Counted from the first letter of the stretch, positions 1-6,495 are shown. The stretch: DNA of 21,978 nt from Bacteroidota bacterium (GCA_023391015.1 JAEWBT010000070.1:1-21978), one strand, 5' to 3'. A program made the numbers and translations. Notes: generated by a model not told the origin, from the letters alone.

Positions 1-459
1 CCCCCCGACGTGTATAACGGGCGCAGTGTGGCCGCCGCTGCGGTGGCCGCCCACGAAACCGGTCATGCCGTGCAGCACGCCGTGGCTTACGGCCCCTTGA
101 AAATGCGCAGTGCGCTGGTGCCGGTGGTGCAGATTTCTACCACGCTCAGTCAGTGGGTCTTGCTCGCCGGGATCGGCATGCTGGGCTTTGGCGGCGGCAA
201 TCAGACGGTGCTCTTAATCGGCATCCTGATGTTTGCGGCTTCCACCATTTTCTCGCTGGTAACGCTGCCGGTAGAATACGACGCTTCGGCTCGTGCGCTC
301 AAGTGGATGGAAAGCTCCGGACTGGCACGTGGCCGCGAGCACGAAGGTGCTTCCGATGCCCTTAAATGGGCTGCCCGAACGTATGTGGTAGCTGCCATTT
401 CTTCGATTGCCACGCTGCTGTATTATGTGATGATTTTCCTGAACCGCAGTCGGGATTAG
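1..459 (+). CDS. YugP-like membrane zinc metallopeptidase, 3' part (5' end outside window)
   Basis: The reading frame is open from base 1 and ends at a TAG at 457-459, leaving about 152 residues of a protein whose family is usually near 225 aa. The visible part starts just before the metal-binding helix. It carries an HExxH zinc-protease motif (HETGH, window residues 18-22) inside the run AAHETGHAVQHA, which is characteristic of the YugP/COG2738 neutral zinc metallopeptidases. Hydrophobic stretches follow (about residues 55-70, 73-93 and 130-147), with LPVEYDASARAL between the last two; this is the family's conserved second acidic motif. The protein should therefore sit in the cytoplasmic membrane. 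Its substrate is not known from sequence. No terminator with a T-tract follows; a repeat-containing intergenic region does. The family call is firm; the biological role is open. Confidence 0.88.
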   Translation, partial: PPDVYNGRSVAAAAVAAHETGHAVQHAVAYGPLKMRSALVPVVQISTTLSQWVLLAGIGMLGFGGGNQTVLLIGILMFAASTIFSLVTLPVEYDASARALKWMESSGLARGREHEGASDALKWAARTYVVAAISSIATLLYYVMIFLNRSRD

Positions 460-515
460 ACCCCGCGGGCAGGAGCCAAAAATCAAAATCCAAACCCCAA
501 TTTCCGGAAATTTGA

Positions 516-655
516 GGACCTGACAGGTCCGAAGCGGTAGCGGAGGATGCCTGTCAGGTCAGTTATCGGTCGTTGGATTTGAATATTCCGGAAAACGGTA
601 GGTACTCCGGACCTGACAGGCATCTGCGTCCCTTCGGTCCTTGACCTGTCAGGTC
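516..655. repeat. Pair of inverted repeat elements with GACCTGACAGG termini
   Basis: Two copies of a roughly 45-49 bp element lie in opposite orientation at 516-560 and 607-655. Copy one opens with the near-palindrome GGACCTGACAGGTCC (516-530) and ends GATGCCTGTCAGGTC (546-560). Copy two opens GGACCTGACAGGCATC (609-624) and ends GACCTGTCAGGTC (643-655). Reverse-complementing copy two restores the order of copy one, including a shared central CGAAG. The element is non-coding and sits between the YugP-like and CstB-like genes. It looks like a dispersed intergenic repeat (REP/MITE-like) rather than an operator, but its copy number elsewhere cannot be seen from this window. Confidence 0.7.
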
Positions 656-674
656 GTGAAATTTCCGGAAACCG

Positions 675-682
675 TACTTTTG
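675..682 (+). promoter_or_regulatory. Candidate Bacteroidota -7 element (TACTTTTG)
   Basis: TACTTTTG is an exact match to the Bacteroidota -7 consensus TAnnTTTG and lies 23 nt before the ATG at 706. No clear TTTG is found at the expected -33 position. The spacer region instead contains the iterated palindrome TTTCCGGAAA (662-671), so a palindrome-binding factor would lie directly over this promoter. Confidence 0.45.
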
Positions 683-705
683 AAACACTATAAAAATCCT
701 TTCTT

Positions 706-2109
706 ATGGCTGTAGAACAGCTTTATACCAAATGCCTTTCCGAGGCTGCGTATTTTATCTGGGATGGGGGCGAAGCCGCCGTTATTGACCCGCTGCGCGA
801 CATTGACGAGTACCTAGAGAAAGCCGAGGCGCTGGGCGTTAAAATTAAATACATTTTTGAAACCCACTTCCACGCCGACTTTGTGAGCGGTCACCGCGAG
901 TTGTCTGAGAAAACCGGTGCGCCGATTGTGTACGGCTCGCAGGCCAAGGCTGGTTTTGATTTTCACAAGGCCCAAGACGGAGAGCGTTTCCACATCGGCG
1001 ACCTGACGATTGAGGCGATGCACACGCCCGGCCACACGCTGGAAAGCACCTGCTACCTGTTGCGCGACGCTTCCGGAAATCCCGAAGGTATTTTTACCGG
1101 CGACACCCTGTTTGTAGGCGACGTAGGCCGTCCCGATCTTTTTTCCGGAAATCTAAGCAAAGAAGAGCTCGCCGGCATGCTCTACGACTCGCTGGAAACG
1201 AAAATCAAAACGCTGCCCGACCACGTGGTGGTGTATCCGGCGCACGGTCCCGGCTCGGCCTGTGGCAAGGCACTGGGCAAAGAAACGACGAGCACCATTG
1301 GCATTCAGAAAGAAACGAACTATGCCCTCAAAGCCGAAAGCAAAGAAGCGTTTATCAAGGAGGTGACGACGGGCCTCAATACGCCGCCTGCGTATTTTCC
1401 GCTCAACGCCAAGCTGAATCAGCAAGGACCGGAAGCGCTGGGCAAAATCATGGAAACGGCGCATCAGGCGCTTTCTATTGAGGAATTCCGGAAAAAAGTG
1501 GCTGACGGCGCGTGGATTATCGATACCCGCGATTCTAAAGTCTTTACCGAAGGCTTTGTGCCCGGTTCGGTTTCCATTGGGCTGGATGGCCGCTACGCCG
1601 AATGGGCCGGTTCGCTCTTGCCTTACGACAAAAGCCTGGTTTTGGTAACCGAAGTGGGCAAGGAAAAAGAAAGCATTACCCGCCTCGCCCGCGTGGGACT
1701 GGACAAGGTGACTGGTTACCTGGACGGCGGCTACGAAAGGTGGCAGGCCGCCGGCGAGCCCACCGATATGATTATCGACATTGAAGCCGACGAGCTGTTG
1801 ATGGACCTGCCGCACGACCCCAAAATGGCGGTGATCGACGTGCGCAAGGAAGGCGAGTTTGTCGACGGCCACGTTCGTGGGGCGCAAAACCTGCCGCTAT
1901 CCACCCTCACCGACCCGGCGATGGTGGCCAACGTTCCGGAAGACGCCAACCTCTACATCCATTGCGCCGGCGGCTACCGCAGCGTGATTGCCGCTTCGCT
2001 CTTGAAGCGCGAAGGCTTCCATAACCTGCGCAACGTGCTGGGCGGCTGGGGCGCGATGAAGGATTTGAAAGGGCTGCCGGTGGTACAGGAGACGGTGAAG
2101 CTGAATTAA
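706..2109 (+). CDS. CstB-like persulfide dioxygenase with two rhodanese domains
   Basis: This 467-aa protein has three parts. Residues 1-240 form a metallo-beta-lactamase fold with the ETHE1-type metal motif HFHADF (54-59), TPGH (107-110), GDTLFVGDVGRPDL (132-145) and H180. A first rhodanese domain (about 258-350) has VTEVGKE where the catalytic loop should be and lacks the cysteine. A second rhodanese (about 365-460) keeps the active-site loop CAGGYRS with Cys420. The order dioxygenase, pseudo-rhodanese, active rhodanese is that of staphylococcal CstB, which oxidises persulfides and transfers sulfane sulfur, so a cytoplasmic role in sulfide or persulfide detoxification is likely. The gene has its own probable promoter and a strong terminator, so it is probably monocistronic. 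No CstR/BigR-type regulator lies nearby. A glyoxalase II role is less likely given the rhodanese domains. Confidence 0.85.
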   Translation: MAVEQLYTKCLSEAAYFIWDGGEAAVIDPLRDIDEYLEKAEALGVKIKYIFETHFHADFVSGHRELSEKTGAPIVYGSQAKAGFDFHKAQDGERFHIGDLTIEAMHTPGHTLESTCYLLRDASGNPEGIFTGDTLFVGDVGRPDLFSGNLSKEELAGMLYDSLETKIKTLPDHVVVYPAHGPGSACGKALGKETTSTIGIQKETNYALKAESKEAFIKEVTTGLNTPPAYFPLNAKLNQQGPEALGKIMETAHQALSIEEFRKKVADGAWIIDTRDSKVFTEGFVPGSVSIGLDGRYAEWAGSLLPYDKSLVLVTEVGKEKESITRLARVGLDKVTGYLDGGYERWQAAGEPTDMIIDIEADELLMDLPHDPKMAVIDVRKEGEFVDGHVRGAQNLPLSTLTDPAMVANVPEDANLYIHCAGGYRSVIAASLLKREGFHNLRNVLGGWGAMKDLKGLPVVQETVKLN

Positions 2110-2127
2110 GAAAGCACTATTTAATAG

Positions 2128-2170
2128 AAAAGCCCGCTGACATTTTGGGATGTCAGCGGGCTTTTGGGTT
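2128..2170 (+). terminator. Rho-independent terminator after the CstB-like gene
   Basis: A perfect 16-bp stem (left arm AAAAGCCCGCTGACAT at 2128-2143, right arm 2150-2165) with a 6-nt loop starts 19 nt after the stop codon and runs into TTTT. The A/T ends of the stem make it usable from both strands. Confidence 0.88.
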
Positions 2171-2212
2171 TTGATTAAGGCCCGATAGCCTGCCGGAGGC
2201 ATAAGCAATAAG

Positions 2213-2238
2213 AAAAAAGGGCTACGCAGCCCTTTTTT
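2213..2238. terminator. Second, bidirectional terminator in the convergent gap
   Basis: AAAAAAGGGCT (2213-2223), loop ACGC and AGCCCTTTTTT (2228-2238) form an 11-bp perfect hairpin with A- and T-tracts on both sides. It can end plus-strand readthrough past the first terminator and also minus-strand transcription. Confidence 0.8.
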
Positions 2239-2294
2239 CATGCTTAGAAGCCGGACATGTGATAAATCTTACTTAACCAAGAGTGAATTTTGGT

Positions 2295-2462
2295 CTGCGT
2301 AATGCCCGGAACGGGCTGCGTAATGCGCGGAACGGTCAACGAATGGTTAGAATTGCTTAACTAAAGGCTATTCCTGACCTGCGAAACGTGCGGAACCGCC
2401 TGCGGAAGGCGCGGAATGGATTGCGAAAGGTGCGGAAAGTGCTGCGCGGTGTTTGGGACGTT
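2295..2462. repeat. Degenerate 21-bp tandem repeat array, 8 units in register
   Basis: Units start at 2295, 2316, 2337, 2358, 2379, 2400, 2421 and 2442. Six of the eight units begin (C/T)TGCG, and five also carry a GCGGAA/CCGGAA-like second half. The third and fourth units are strongly diverged but keep the 21-bp spacing exactly. Translated in the repeat frame, the good units read as heptads of the type LRNARNG, LRNVRNR and LRKARNG, but TAA at 2358 and TAA at 2274 break the frame, so this is not a gene as it stands. It could be a decayed coding repeat or a structural DNA repeat with a period of two helical turns. Confidence 0.65.
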
Positions 2463-2571
2463 TAAAAGCGCAATGGAACCGAACCTCAAACGGACCGTAG
2501 CTTAAAGAAGTAGGGGTATCGGGAAAACGCTAGCTCCACTTCCTACGGCTGGTCCATACAGATAAATTATT

Positions 2572-3246
2572 TTAGTAATGAATGGAAATAATTTCGCCCT
2601 GATTCTTTAATGTGACAATATTTTTAGGGAATTCTCCATCAATTTTTTGCGTTGGATATAAGTGATAGATGCCGAAATTTTTGGCGTCAATTTTGACCTG
2701 TTCCCTTCCGGCGTTCATATAGATCCAGGGATTCACAAAAGCCCAGTCGATGTTTTTGACTTGACTCAAATGTTCCAAATCGCCGGTATCCCCCGAAATA
2801 TAAATCTTCTTGCCGTGCCAGGTGATGATATAAGAGGAGTGCCTGAAAGGGATACCATAAAATTTATGGCTGGTTTTAAAGGCTTGAATATCAAAGTTTG
2901 GAATGGATTTGTTTAAATTTTCTAAGGCATCGATATTCCAAGGGTCGAATTTTTGACCGCGCTGTTTTTTCAATAGTTTTTTAGAATAGTGGTCGGCGTG
3001 CCGGTGTGTGAAAATGAAGATTGCATTGTCTTTTAGGTTGTCGATTTCCGATTTATCGTACTCCATATAATTATAAGCGCCGGATTTGTAGGGAAAGTCG
3101 ATATAAAAATGGGTGGTTTCATCGGTCATGTAAAGTCCGCAATTCCCGATGAATTTGACTTTGATTTCATTCGATTGGCTCAATCCGAAATTGGGGATGC
3201 CTAGCATCGCAAGAAGGGGCAGGAGGGCTGCAAATATCTTTTTCAT
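2572..3246 (-). CDS. Exported metallo-beta-lactamase-fold hydrolase (UlaG-like)
   Basis: The 224-aa product opens with a signal peptide (MKK, hydrophobic core to about residue 18, cleavage near GLSQ). It then shows a metallo-beta-lactamase fold: THRHADHY (80-87) is the HxHxDH metal motif, H136 lies in FRHSSY and ISGDTGD (150-156) supplies the bridging aspartate. This resembles the UlaG-like or YtnP-like group rather than true beta-lactamases; the substrate is not evident. The ATG lies 12 nt downstream of the DUF3667 stop, so the two genes form one minus-strand unit. Both are clearly AT-richer than the flanking genes and lack the palindrome TTCCGGAA common elsewhere, which suggests a separate history. 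Confidence 0.75.
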   Translation of the reverse strand: MKKIFAALLPLLAMLGIPNFGLSQSNEIKVKFIGNCGLYMTDETTHFYIDFPYKSGAYNYMEYDKSEIDNLKDNAIFIFTHRHADHYSKKLLKKQRGQKFDPWNIDALENLNKSIPNFDIQAFKTSHKFYGIPFRHSSYIITWHGKKIYISGDTGDLEHLSQVKNIDWAFVNPWIYMNAGREQVKIDAKNFGIYHLYPTQKIDGEFPKNIVTLKNQGEIISIHY

Positions 3247-3258
3247 CTTGAATCGCTT

Positions 3259-4062
3259 TTAGCCGAAAGGTGAGATTGTAATTTCCCCAAATTTCCAATT
3301 CGTAACAACGCCAACGGTTATGATGAGCAGAATCATCATTTCGGCGAAGAGAAAAGTGAAAAATAGCAGGATTCTGTAAGCAAATCCGAATCTGGAATAA
3401 TCGGCACCAAAGGCATTGAAATAGGCATAAATGAGGTACAGCAAAATGAGCGCTGTAATAAAAATGCTGATAACGTTGGCCATTGTGTTGCTGAATTCAA
3501 CGAGCAAATTCAGGTAGAAAATTGCGTTGCCCAGGGTGGCTAGGAGCAAAATGCCCAGCAATATTATCCCTGCTATGATGGAATGTTCGCTTGGATTCAG
3601 CTTTCTGAATCTGAACAGGATGAAGCTATTTAAGGCTGCAAGTGGAACAAAAAGGAAGATGACTATTTTGCTTTTCTGCGCAAAAATGCGGTCCATCTTC
3701 TGGCTGGCTTCGTTTAAATCGGTAGCCTGTTTGATGTATTCTTCGCCTTGCTGTAGGAGTAATTTGTCGTAATAATGCCGGAGAAAGAGCATTAAACCGA
3801 TAGTGAGCAAGATGAGAAGGAAGATGTTGTAATAAGGTTTTCTTTTTCCTGAAATATAATCGAGGGCAGCTTTTCCAGGACGGATTAAAGCTTGCTTAGC
3901 CGTGAATAAGATTCCTTTTTCGATATGAAAGGTTCCGTGTAAAACGTCATGTAAAATGAAATTACGGAAGGTAATGCGATGCGTATCGGCTTTTTGTCCG
4001 CAACCCGAACAGTATTTATCTGTCAGTTCCTTTCCACAATTAAGACATTTATGGCTGTACAT
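3259..4062 (-). CDS. DUF3667-type membrane protein with N-terminal zinc ribbon
   Basis: The 267-aa product begins with a four-cysteine zinc ribbon (C6-x2-C9 and C18-x2-C21, the latter in YCSGCGQK). A conserved segment rich in TFRNF, LHGTFHIEKG and RPGKAALDYISGKR (about 31-74) follows, as in DUF3667 proteins. Five likely transmembrane helices come next (about 78-95, 132-151, 161-184, 196-218 and 229-253). DUF3667 proteins are common in Bacteroidota and have no assigned function. It is the first gene of a two-gene unit with the exported metallohydrolase and has a good promoter match upstream. Its base composition is AT-rich relative to neighbours. Confidence 0.75.
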   Translation of the reverse strand: MYSHKCLNCGKELTDKYCSGCGQKADTHRITFRNFILHDVLHGTFHIEKGILFTAKQALIRPGKAALDYISGKRKPYYNIFLLILLTIGLMLFLRHYYDKLLLQQGEEYIKQATDLNEASQKMDRIFAQKSKIVIFLFVPLAALNSFILFRFRKLNPSEHSIIAGIILLGILLLATLGNAIFYLNLLVEFSNTMANVISIFITALILLYLIYAYFNAFGADYSRFGFAYRILLFFTFLFAEMMILLIITVGVVTNWKFGEITISPFG

Positions 4063-4099
4063 CTATGTATCGGGTTGTTCTCTAATATTGTAATTAAGA

Positions 4100-4129
4100 C
4101 AAAAATAGAAGAAAAAACCGTCTCGCAAA
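4100..4129 (-). promoter_or_regulatory. Bacteroidota-type promoter for the DUF3667/metallohydrolase pair
   Basis: On the minus strand TTTG (4129-4126) is followed after 18 nt by TATTTTTG (4107-4100), matching TTTG-N~19-TAnnTTTG. The predicted start of transcription lies about 30 nt upstream of the ATG at 4062. This is the best two-part promoter match I found in the window. Confidence 0.6.
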
Positions 4130-4218
4130 TTTCTTCGCGAGTTACTTTCTATTCTTTAATTATCTTCCTTTTACTAGGTACCAACTGTTTCCGACAATAC
4201 CCCGCAAAAAAACGCCCC

Positions 4219-4773
4219 TCACTTCCGCGCCCGCCACGGCGTTTCCACGCCGCCCGCTTCATGCGTAACATACCGGCAGAGCGTAAACAGAAAATCCGAC
4301 AAGCGGTTGAGGTAGGGAAGCACCAGTTCGGGAACGTTGGCTTCCTCGGCTTCTAAGGCCACGCACAGCCGCTCGGCCCGCCGACACACGCAACGCGCCA
4401 CATGGCAATGCGAAGCCGCCAGATTGCCGCCCGGCAGGATGAAAGAGCGCATTTCGGGAAGGCTTTTGTTCATCCCGTCAATCCGCGCTTCCAGCCAGGT
4501 AATGTCTTCGGCGTGCAGGTCGGGCAGGGCCATTTTTACGTCTTTGTTGGGTGCGGTCGCCAGCTCCGAGCCAATCGTAAACAGCCGGTCCTGAATTTCC
4601 TGCAACCAGCCGTTGGCCGCGCCTTCGCCGATGCTGTCGCGCACCACGCCAATGTAAGAGTTCAGCTCGTCTACCGTGCCGTAGCTTTCAATCCGCAGGT
4701 GGTTTTTGGGAACGCGCACGCCGCCAATTAATGCTGTGGTGCCTTTATCGCCGGTTTTGGTGTAGATTTTCAT
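4219..4773 (-). CDS. Cob(I)yrinic acid a,c-diamide adenosyltransferase, PduO type
   Basis: The 184-aa product starts MKIYTKTGDKGTTALIGG, the nucleotide-binding start of PduO-type ATP:cob(I)alamin adenosyltransferases. It also carries SYGTVDELNSYIG, FILPGGN, the conserved basic motif RCVCRRAER and NRLSDFLF near the end. The enzyme transfers the adenosyl group of ATP to cobalamin in the cytoplasm to make coenzyme B12. Length matches the family. An in-frame TTG two codons upstream (4779) is possible, but the ATG at 4773 is preferred because it directly precedes the conserved start. No B12 biosynthesis genes lie nearby, so it probably serves salvage. It sits 78 nt downstream of the alkyltransferase gene on the same strand. 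Confidence 0.93.
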   Translation of the reverse strand: MKIYTKTGDKGTTALIGGVRVPKNHLRIESYGTVDELNSYIGVVRDSIGEGAANGWLQEIQDRLFTIGSELATAPNKDVKMALPDLHAEDITWLEARIDGMNKSLPEMRSFILPGGNLAASHCHVARCVCRRAERLCVALEAEEANVPELVLPYLNRLSDFLFTLCRYVTHEAGGVETPWRARK

Positions 4774-4851
4774 AGTCAATGTGAAGATTTCTCAATAGCT
4801 CAATTCCTCAATGAAAAGTGTCATTTTCCGGAAAATAAAGCCATTGTAGGA

Positions 4852-5436
4852 TTAAGAATTCATTTCGGCCAGGAGCAACTGTTGCTTTCGTTGCAGGCCC
4901 CAGCGAAAGCCGGTCAGTTTGCCGGTGCTGCCCACCACGCGATGGCAGGGAATCAAAACCGCAATCGGGTTTTGCCCGACCGCACCGCCCACAGCCCGCG
5001 CGGCACCAGCCGAAAGTCCCAACCGGGCCGCCAGCTGTCCGTACGTACAGGTTTCTCCCGCCGGAATTTCCAGCAAGGCCTGCCACACCTGCAACTGAAA
5101 AGGGCTTCCGGAGAGGTGCAGCGGAACCGTTTTTAGAGGCAAATTTCCGGAAATCCAGTCGGCAGCCGGCGTATGTTCGGGCAGAGAAGCCGCTTTCAAA
5201 ACAGCCTTGGGATACTGCTGCGCCAACGCTTTCAAAAGGTTTTCGCCGGTGTCTGTGAAATGAAGTGCGCAAATGCCGCTTTCAGTGGATGCTATGAGGG
5301 CGTCTCCAAAGGGTGTTGGGTGGACACTGTAGTGCAGCGCCGTTATTTCTTTGGCCGCATTCCGGTCGGAGGCGATGACGCAGCAAGGCATGTGCGCTAT
5401 CTGCGGAGCGGGCGTAGTGAATAAAACAGTCTGCAT
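4852..5436 (-). CDS. ogt: Methylated-DNA--protein-cysteine methyltransferase
   Basis: The 194-aa protein has the C-terminal suicide methyltransferase domain of Ogt/AGT. LLEIPAGETCTYGQLAARLG leads into the helix-turn-helix with RAVG (147-150), and IPCHRVVG carries the acceptor Cys164. It moves alkyl groups from O6-alkylguanine to itself to repair DNA. The N-terminal AGT subdomain is recognisable from about residue 36 (YSVHPTPFGDALIASTESGICALHF). The first 35 residues (including two adjacent cysteines, C18-C19) do not look like AGT; they may be a variable extension, a remnant of an Ada-type fusion, or an over-long start. No good alternative ATG fits except Met16. A 16-bp palindrome AAATTTCCGGAAATTT lies just upstream of the start (5445-5460). 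Confidence 0.88.
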   Translation of the reverse strand: MQTVLFTTPAPQIAHMPCCVIASDRNAAKEITALHYSVHPTPFGDALIASTESGICALHFTDTGENLLKALAQQYPKAVLKAASLPEHTPAADWISGNLPLKTVPLHLSGSPFQLQVWQALLEIPAGETCTYGQLAARLGLSAGAARAVGGAVGQNPIAVLIPCHRVVGSTGKLTGFRWGLQRKQQLLLAEMNS

Positions 5437-5444
5437 AGGCTTAC

Positions 5445-5460
5445 AAATTTCCGGAAATTT
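5445..5460. repeat. 16-bp perfect palindrome (long form of the iterated TTTCCGGAAA)
   Basis: AAATTTCCGGAAATTT is a perfect 16-bp palindrome, the longest copy of the iterated motif that I found. It lies 8 nt before the ATG of the alkyltransferase gene, so a protein bound here would overlap its promoter or translation start. Confidence 0.7.
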
Positions 5461-5492
5461 TGCCGCGAATTGTTGTCAGAGACGGGGTGTTT

Positions 5493-5522
5493 TGTATAGA
5501 CAAGGCATGCCTTGTCTATACA
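5493..5522. repeat. 30-bp perfect loopless palindrome
   Basis: Two 15-nt arms, TGTATAGACAAGGCA and its reverse complement, abut at 5507/5508 around GCATGC. No T-tract follows on either strand, so it is not a typical terminator. It sits in the 118-bp gap between purE and the alkyltransferase gene. From memory, palindromes of this design built around GGCATGCC recur as dispersed intergenic repeats in several bacterial genomes; that could not be checked here. Confidence 0.8.
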
Positions 5523-5554
5523 GCACCGGAATGGCGTTGTCCGGGAAATAATCC

Positions 5555-6061
5555 CTACAAATTTCCGGAAAGTTCGGCCCGCATTTTCTCCACTTTTGCG
5601 CGGTTTTGGGCTTTAAAATCGTGAAGTTTTTTCCGCAGTTCGGGAGCCGAAATCGCCAGCATCTGAATCGCGAGCAAGCCGGCGTTTTGGGCTGCATTGA
5701 GGGCAACCGTAGCTACCGGTACGCCATTGGGCATTTGCAGAATCGACAAGACCGAATCCCAGCCGTCAATGGAGTTAGACGATTTTACCGGTACGCCAAT
5801 CACGGGCAGGGTGGTGAGCGACGCCACCATGCCCGGCAGGTGGGCCGCACCGCCTGCTCCGGCGATAATAACACCAAAACCTGCGCCTTCGGCCTCGGTG
5901 GCAAACTGAAACATCCACTCCGGGCTGCGGTGCGCCGAGACAACGGTAAATTCGGTTTCTACGCCAAACTGGGTTAGGATGTCCACAGCAGGTTGCATCA
6001 CCGGTGCATCCGATGAAGAGCCCATGATCACAGCGACACGGGGAAGGGTTGTTTTTTCCAT
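5555..6061 (-). CDS. purE: N5-carboxyaminoimidazole ribonucleotide mutase (PurE)
   Basis: The 168-aa product has VAVIMGSSSD (9-18), TVVSAHRSPEWM (40-51), VIIAGAGGAAHLPGMVAS and GVPV, the substrate-binding motifs of class I PurE. It converts N5-CAIR to 4-carboxy-AIR in purine synthesis, using the product of PurK encoded upstream on the same strand. I chose the ATG at 6061; an in-frame GTG at 6076 would add five residues but lies in the loop of a hairpin. The start codon directly abuts the T-tract of that hairpin. The last codons (LSGNL) contain one copy of the iterated palindrome. Confidence 0.95.
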   Translation of the reverse strand: MEKTTLPRVAVIMGSSSDAPVMQPAVDILTQFGVETEFTVVSAHRSPEWMFQFATEAEGAGFGVIIAGAGGAAHLPGMVASLTTLPVIGVPVKSSNSIDGWDSVLSILQMPNGVPVATVALNAAQNAGLLAIQMLAISAPELRKKLHDFKAQNRAKVEKMRAELSGNL

Positions 6062-6087
6062 AAAAAAATCCGCCACAAAGGACGGAT
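6062..6087 (-). terminator. Terminator or attenuator hairpin abutting the purE start codon
   Basis: On the minus strand ATCCGTC, loop CTTTGT and GGCGGAT (6087-6068) form a 7-bp stem with one G-U pair, followed by seven T (6068-6062) and then immediately the purE ATG (6061). The form is that of a Rho-independent terminator ending the toxin-antitoxin transcript. Its contact with the purE start makes control of purE possible. Confidence 0.6.
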
Positions 6088-6117
6088 AGTTTTAGTGGGG
6101 TTCCAAAAAAGGAGAAA

Positions 6118-6495
6118 TCATTTCGGCGCTACAGCGTTGCGAATCCAGGTCACGATTTTCTCAAAAGGCAGCTTTCCGGAAGCAACTTGGATAACGAAGT
6201 CGTAGCGGGCTTCACCTTCTACTTCAAGTGTCTTACCGCCAATATCCAGTACAGCCAGCATCAGATAAAAGCCTGTGCGTTTGTTGCCATCTACAAATGG
6301 ATGATTTAGCAAGACACTTTGAAGAATAGCTGCCGCTTTTTCTTCTATAGTTGGATAATAATCTTGTTCGTCAAATCCGTCAAAAGGCCGGATAAGGGCA
6401 GATTCTAAACCATTTTGGTCGCGCACACCATCCGTTCCGCCATAAAGTTCAATCAGTTCTTTATGGATGGCCAAAGTTTGTTCTACAGTAATCAT
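6118..6495 (-). CDS. doc: Doc-type Fic-fold toxin
   Basis: The 125-aa product carries the Fic/Doc motif NHPFVDGNKRTGF (64-76), with the catalytic His65 and the NKR variant typical of Doc rather than of AMP-transferring Fic enzymes. GGTDGVRDQNGLESAL (19-34) is also typical of the death-on-curing family. Phage P1 Doc phosphorylates EF-Tu and halts translation; the same action here is an inference. The ATG at 6495 overlaps the stop of the upstream antitoxin gene by one base (TGATG), indicating translational coupling. A GTG one codon earlier is less likely. The gene pair lies between purK and purE. It contains one copy of the iterated palindrome (6172-6180). Confidence 0.88.
   Translation of the reverse strand: MITVEQTLAIHKELIELYGGTDGVRDQNGLESALIRPFDGFDEQDYYPTIEEKAAAILQSVLLNHPFVDGNKRTGFYLMLAVLDIGGKTLEVEGEARYDFVIQVASGKLPFEKIVTWIRNAVAPK

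Larger units (their letters stand above)
2110..2571. other. Intergenic region between convergent genes (462 bp)
   Basis: No gene is supported here. The left part holds two terminators, the centre (2295-2462) an array of 21-bp degenerate tandem repeats, and the right part (2463-2571) unremarkable AT-rich sequence leading to the stop codon of the minus-strand gene. The only frame across the repeats is interrupted by stops, including TAA at 2358. Confidence 0.8.

Noticed and set aside
1153..1887. 244-codon minus-strand frame opposite the CstB-like gene
   Set aside because: The plus-strand protein has clear motifs throughout; the reverse frame shows none.
2283..2357. Mini-frame of 25 codons encoding LRNARNG-type heptads from GTG at 2283
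   Set aside because: It is very short, ends at TAA 2358 within the repeat array, and has no visible ribosome-binding or promoter signal.
4122..4141. CTCGC/GCGAG hairpin downstream of the adenosyltransferase gene
   Set aside because: A 5-bp stem with a 10-nt loop and no T-tract is too weak, and it overlaps the promoter of the DUF3667 gene.
5493..5522. 30-bp palindrome considered as a terminator of purE
   Set aside because: There is no loop and no T-tract on either strand.
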